64,000 bases of DNA from Leifsonia tongyongensis (GTDB taxonomy: Bacteria > Actinomycetota > Actinomycetes > Actinomycetales > Microbacteriaceae): assembly GCF_010686705.1 (NCBI RefSeq), contig NZ_JAAGWY010000001.1:124001-188000 (forward strand), given 5' to 3'. Each line of letters opens with the position of its first letter. The stretch's first letter is position 1. Below, one piece after another: positions 61,091 through 64,000 of this stretch. Under the pieces are notes generated by a model. It saw nothing but the letters and a program-made list of their open reading frames with translations, ran no database searches and was not told the DNA's origin. A program made the position numbers and the translations under genes.

Positions 61091-62677
61091 CTACTCCCAC
61101 TCGATTGTGCCCGGGGGCTTCGAGGTGACGTCGAGGACGACCCGGTTGACGCCGGCGACTTCGTTCGTGATGCGGTTGGAGATCTTCGCGAGAACGTCGT
61201 AGGGCAGTCGCGTCCAGTCGGCCGTCATCGCGTCTTCGCTGCTGACGGGACGCAGCACGATCGGATGCCCGTAGGTGCGCCCGTCGCCCTGCACGCCCAC
61301 CGACCGCACATCGGCCAGCAGTACGACGGGGCACTGCCAGATCTCGTTGTCGAGGCCGGCCGCTGTGAGCTCGGCGCGCACGATGGCGTCGGCGTCTCGC
61401 AGCAGGTCCAGGCGCTCGGAGGTGACTTCGCCGACGATGCGGATCCCGAGCCCAGGTCCGGGGAAGGGCTGGCGCCCGACGATGACTTCCGGCAGACCGA
61501 GTTCGCGGCCGATGGCCCGCACCTCGTCCTTGAAGAGGGTACGCAGGGGTTCGACCAGTTCGAACTGCAGGTCTTCGGGCAGTCCGCCGACGTTGTGGTG
61601 GCTCTTGATGTTCGCCGTGCCGGTGCCGCCGCCCGACTCGACCACGTCGGGGTACAGCGTGCCCTGCACGAGGAACCGGATCGGGTCGCCGTCCGCCGCA
61701 GCTTCGGCGACCAGGTCGGCCTGGGCCTGCTCGAAGGTCCGGATGAATTCGCGCCCGATGATCTTGCGCTTGGTCTCGGGGTCGCTCACGCCGGCGAGCG
61801 CGTCGAGGAACTGGCGCTCGGCGTCGATCGTCACGAGACGAACGCCCGTGGCCGCTACGTAGTCTTCTTCGACCTGCCGGCGTTCGTCTTTGCGCAGGAG
61901 ACCGTGGTCGACGAACACGCAGACGAGCTGATCGCCGACCGCCTTGTGCACGAGCGCGGCCGCGACTGCCGAGTCGACGCCTCCTGACAGCGCGCAGATG
62001 ACTTTGCCGCCACCCACCTGGGCGCGGATGGCCGCGACCTGGTCGGCGATCACGTTGCCACTGTTCCAGTCGGCGGGAATGCCGGCGGCACGGTGCAGGA
62101 AGTTCTCGAGCACCCGCTGACCGTAGGCCGAGTGCTTGACTTCGGGGTGCCACTGCACGCCGTAGAGCTTCTTCTCGTCGCTCGCGAAGGCGGCCACCGG
62201 CGTCGAGGCCGTGGACGCGAGGACCGCGAAGCCTTCGGGAGCCTTGGAGACGGAGTCACCATGGCTCATCCAGGCCGTCTGCGATTCGGGCTGCCCGTCG
62301 AGCAGGATTCCGGCGTCGCTCACGGTGACGTCGGTCGAGCCGTATTCACGCTGCCCGGTGTGCGCGACCTCTCCGCCGAGCGCCGTCGCCATCACCTGGA
62401 AGCCGTAGCAGATCCCGAGAACCGGGACGCCGAGCTCGAGGATCTCGCTGTCGAGTTGGGGAGCACCCTCTTCGTAGACGCTGGAAGGTCCACCGGAGAG
62501 CACGATTCCCGCCGGGCGCTTCGCCACGACCTCCGCCGCGGTGATCGTGTGCGGGACGATCTCGGAGTACACGTTCGCCTCGCGCACGCGGCGCGCGATC
62601 AGCTGTGCGTACTGGGCGCCGAAGTCGACGACGAGAACGGGACCTGTCGGGTGGGCACTGTCGGCACCGGTGAGCAT
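61091..62677 (-). CDS. guaA: GMP synthase (glutamine-hydrolysing)
   Basis: GuaA aminates XMP to GMP with glutamine and ATP. The 528-residue protein has an N-terminal class I glutamine amidotransferase domain ([17 protein letters not shown], catalytic cysteine in [10 protein letters not shown], histidine-glutamate in GVQWHPEV) and the ATP-PPi domain with the P-loop [13 protein letters not shown] and dimerisation domain ([16 protein letters not shown], ending in [10 protein letters not shown]). Lengths and motifs are complete. It lies 22 bp behind the DUF3817 gene and ends at a strong terminator. Confidence 0.97.
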   Translation of the reverse strand: MLTGADSAHPTGPVLVVDFGAQYAQLIARRVREANVYSEIVPHTITAAEVVAKRPAGIVLSGGPSSVYEEGAPQLDSEILELGVPVLGICYGFQVMATALGGEVAHTGQREYGSTDVTVSDAGILLDGQPESQTAWMSHGDSVSKAPEGFAVLASTASTPVAAFASDEKKLYGVQWHPEVKHSAYGQRVLENFLHRAAGIPADWNSGNVIADQVAAIRAQVGGGKVICALSGGVDSAVAAALVHKAVGDQLVCVFVDHGLLRKDERRQVEEDYVAATGVRLVTIDAERQFLDALAGVSDPETKRKIIGREFIRTFEQAQADLVAEAAADGDPIRFLVQGTLYPDVVESGGGTGTANIKSHHNVGGLPEDLQFELVEPLRTLFKDEVRAIGRELGLPEVIVGRQPFPGPGLGIRIVGEVTSERLDLLRDADAIVRAELTAAGLDNEIWQCPVVLLADVRSVGVQGDGRTYGHPIVLRPVSSEDAMTADWTRLPYDVLAKISNRITNEVAGVNRVVLDVTSKPPGTIEWE

Positions 62678-62699
62678 GTCGCTGAATGCGGAATCGGTG

Positions 62700-63158
62700 C
62701 TAATGGGATGCCTCCACGAGATTCGCTTCTTCGGCCTCCCGGCCGGCCAGATAGGTTCGCACCTGCTTCGTGATGATCGCTTCGACGAAGAAGGACAGGA
62801 ACGGGATGACGCCGCCGAGCGCGATCTGCACGAACTTGGCGAAGTTCCATCGCATCAGGCTCCACAACCGGAAGTCGGAGAAGAGGTACACGACGTAGAG
62901 CCAGCCGTGCGCGATCAGGATGCCGGTGCTGAGGTTGATTCCGGTGGCGACCGGCAGAGTGCCGCTCGGGTCCCACGGAACGAACGCGAGGACGCCATGG
63001 TCGCCGAACGCATAGAGCTCGTAGCGGAAGCCGTACTTGACGATCATCTCCGTCACCAGCAGGAGCAGCATGATTCCGGTGACGTAGGCGAAGACCTGAT
63101 AGAACTTCAGCGCCCCGCGGATCTTCGGAAAGTCCTGGGGTTTGGGTGCGAGGGCCAT
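62700..63158 (-). CDS. DUF3817 integral membrane protein
   Basis: A 152-residue membrane protein with about three to four hydrophobic segments ([24 protein letters not shown], the [16 protein letters not shown] segment, [18 protein letters not shown]). The GHGWLY histidine motif and FSDFRLW pattern match DUF3817, an uncharacterised family found next to guaA in actinobacteria. The gene starts 4 bp after the SURF1 stop and ends 22 bp before guaA, so SURF1, DUF3817 and guaA may share a message. The function is unknown. Confidence 0.82.
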   Translation of the reverse strand: MALAPKPQDFPKIRGALKFYQVFAYVTGIMLLLLVTEMIVKYGFRYELYAFGDHGVLAFVPWDPSGTLPVATGINLSTGILIAHGWLYVVYLFSDFRLWSLMRWNFAKFVQIALGGVIPFLSFFVEAIITKQVRTYLAGREAEEANLVEASH

Positions 63159-63162
63159 GCGT

Positions 63163-63978
63163 CTAGTTTACGTTCCTGCTGCCTGCGCTCTCGCCGAGAG
63201 CCGGCCCCTCGGCCGAGAGCAGCTGCTCGCGCTCCTCGTCCTCTTTCTCCTTGGCATCCTTCACCAGGCGGTACCAGAAGAAGATGGCGAACCCGGCGAA
63301 GATGATCCACTCTGCGGCGTAGAAGACGTTGAGCCAGTTCAGGGTCGATTGCTGGATCGGCGGGGGCGAATCGATCTTGTCGAGCCCTGCCGGCGGCGTC
63401 TGCTCTACGACATACGCCTCGTAGACGTCCACCCCATCGACCCCGGTCCACAGGTTGTAGAGCGCGGCGACCGACATCGTCTTCATGACCGTCGGGTCGC
63501 CATGGGGATCGGGCAGTTCAGGCGCCTCGGTCGGCAGCAGTCGTCCGACGACCTCCTGCCCGGTCGTCAGCGGGTTCGACAGGCGCGCCACGACTGACTG
63601 CGCTGTCGCTTTGTCGGGCGCCCATCCCCGCGCGATCGCCAGGGCCACCGGAGTGCCCGATGAATCCGCGCCGGTGACGGTGAAATGGGCGACCACCCAC
63701 CACCCGGCTTTTCCGTGGTTGAGCCGGCCTTCGAGCAACTGGTAGTCCGCGGGATTGAACCCCCCGGTGAAGCGGACGAGTTGTCCCGTCGCGACATCGG
63801 TGATCGGTCCTCCCGGCTTCGCCACCTGCTCGAGCGGCAGGACGGTCTCGCTGGGAGCATCGACGACCTTGCCCGACTCGATGGCCCGCTCGAGCTGCCA
63901 CTGGCCGAGCCACGCGAACCCTGCTGCGAGCGCGAGTGCCAGCACGAGCGCGCCGATCCAGCGCGGACGCAGCATCAT
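63163..63978 (-). CDS. SURF1-family cytochrome oxidase assembly protein, start near the window edge
   Basis: SURF1 proteins insert heme a into cytochrome aa3 oxidase. This one has an N-terminal membrane segment (RPRWIGALVLALALAAGFAWLGQWQLERA), an extracytoplasmic domain with GRLNHGKAGWWVV and LAIARGWAPDK, and a C-terminal membrane segment (LNVFYAAEWIIFAGFAIFFWYRLV) before a charged tail. The two-helix layout and the GQWQLxRA motif are diagnostic. ATG 63978 is the first start inside the window, but the frame is open to base 64000 (GETTLFQMM), so the true start may be upstream and the gene could be cut by the window end. Confidence 0.88.
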   Translation of the reverse strand: MMLRPRWIGALVLALALAAGFAWLGQWQLERAIESGKVVDAPSETVLPLEQVAKPGGPITDVATGQLVRFTGGFNPADYQLLEGRLNHGKAGWWVVAHFTVTGADSSGTPVALAIARGWAPDKATAQSVVARLSNPLTTGQEVVGRLLPTEAPELPDPHGDPTVMKTMSVAALYNLWTGVDGVDVYEAYVVEQTPPAGLDKIDSPPPIQQSTLNWLNVFYAAEWIIFAGFAIFFWYRLVKDAKEKEDEEREQLLSAEGPALGESAGSRNVN

Positions 63979-64000
63979 CTGGAACAGCGTCGTCTCGCCG

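Overview
The window is chromosomal DNA from a high-GC Gram-positive actinobacterium, most likely a member of the Microbacteriaceae (Leifsonia-like). The reasons are G/C-ending codon use, many GTG and some TTG starts, several starts that sit about 6 nt after a -10 hexamer (leaderless mRNAs), sugar ABC importers without their own ATPase, a DUF222/HNH gene, and an LAXTG-type sortase signal. No tRNA, rRNA, insertion sequence, prophage or CRISPR array was seen. Genes cover almost everything, and no gap without a gene exceeds about 250 bp.

Layout. 1-2472: end of galK, a metallo-beta-lactamase-fold hydrolase and a gamma-carbonic-anhydrase-like protein. 2572-5985 (minus): glyA, folD, a YbaK deacylase and an acetyltransferase. 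6234-9073: a GH20 hexosaminidase and a membrane mannosyltransferase. 9217-14937 (plus): a tightly coupled amino-sugar operon (SIS isomerase/deaminase, ROK kinase, PfkB kinase, class II aldolase, DeoR repressor, NagA-type deacetylase). It matches the logic of the aga (N-acetylgalactosamine) pathway with a kinase in place of a PTS. 14814-20283 (minus): an MFS exporter, then a four-gene coupled unit (NCS1 permease, isochorismatase-fold hydrolase, ADP-ribosylglycohydrolase, PfkB kinase) that recalls E. coli yegTUV and has no assigned function. 20401-22844: purU, a DUF2568 protein and a second nagA. 22956-30744 (minus): a ROK repressor, a DasABC-like ABC importer, an intracellular GH3 hexosaminidase, a ROK kinase and nagB, which is a complete route for chitobiose/GlcNAc.

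30892-39473: DUF222/HNH protein, icd, small stress genes (GNAT, alkyltransferase-like protein, lipoprotein), a NarL-type two-component system with an extra lone receiver, and a fold-III PLP decarboxylase homologue that has lost its PLP lysine. 39618-43564 (minus): a heterodimeric ABC exporter preceded by a 39-codon ORF with a strong ribosome site, an arrangement like the bmrB-bmrCD leader system. 43708-53432 (minus): a membrane-fused DDAH-like hydrolase, a branched-chain amino-acid dehydrogenase, purN-purH, two membrane proteins and sucC-sucD. 53680-63978: an LAXTG-anchored surface protein, a DUF2236 protein, PcrA helicase, a glycerophosphodiesterase, membrane proteins, guaA, a DUF3817 protein and SURF1.

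The main theme is amino-sugar use. Two deacetylases are each placed with a different deaminase (SIS type and NagB type), which suggests parallel GalNAc-like and GlcNAc routes that end in glycolysis. The most unusual non-coding features are a 65-bp hairpin element found after both purH and sucC with compensatory stem changes, and short tandem repeats that copy stop-codon regions.
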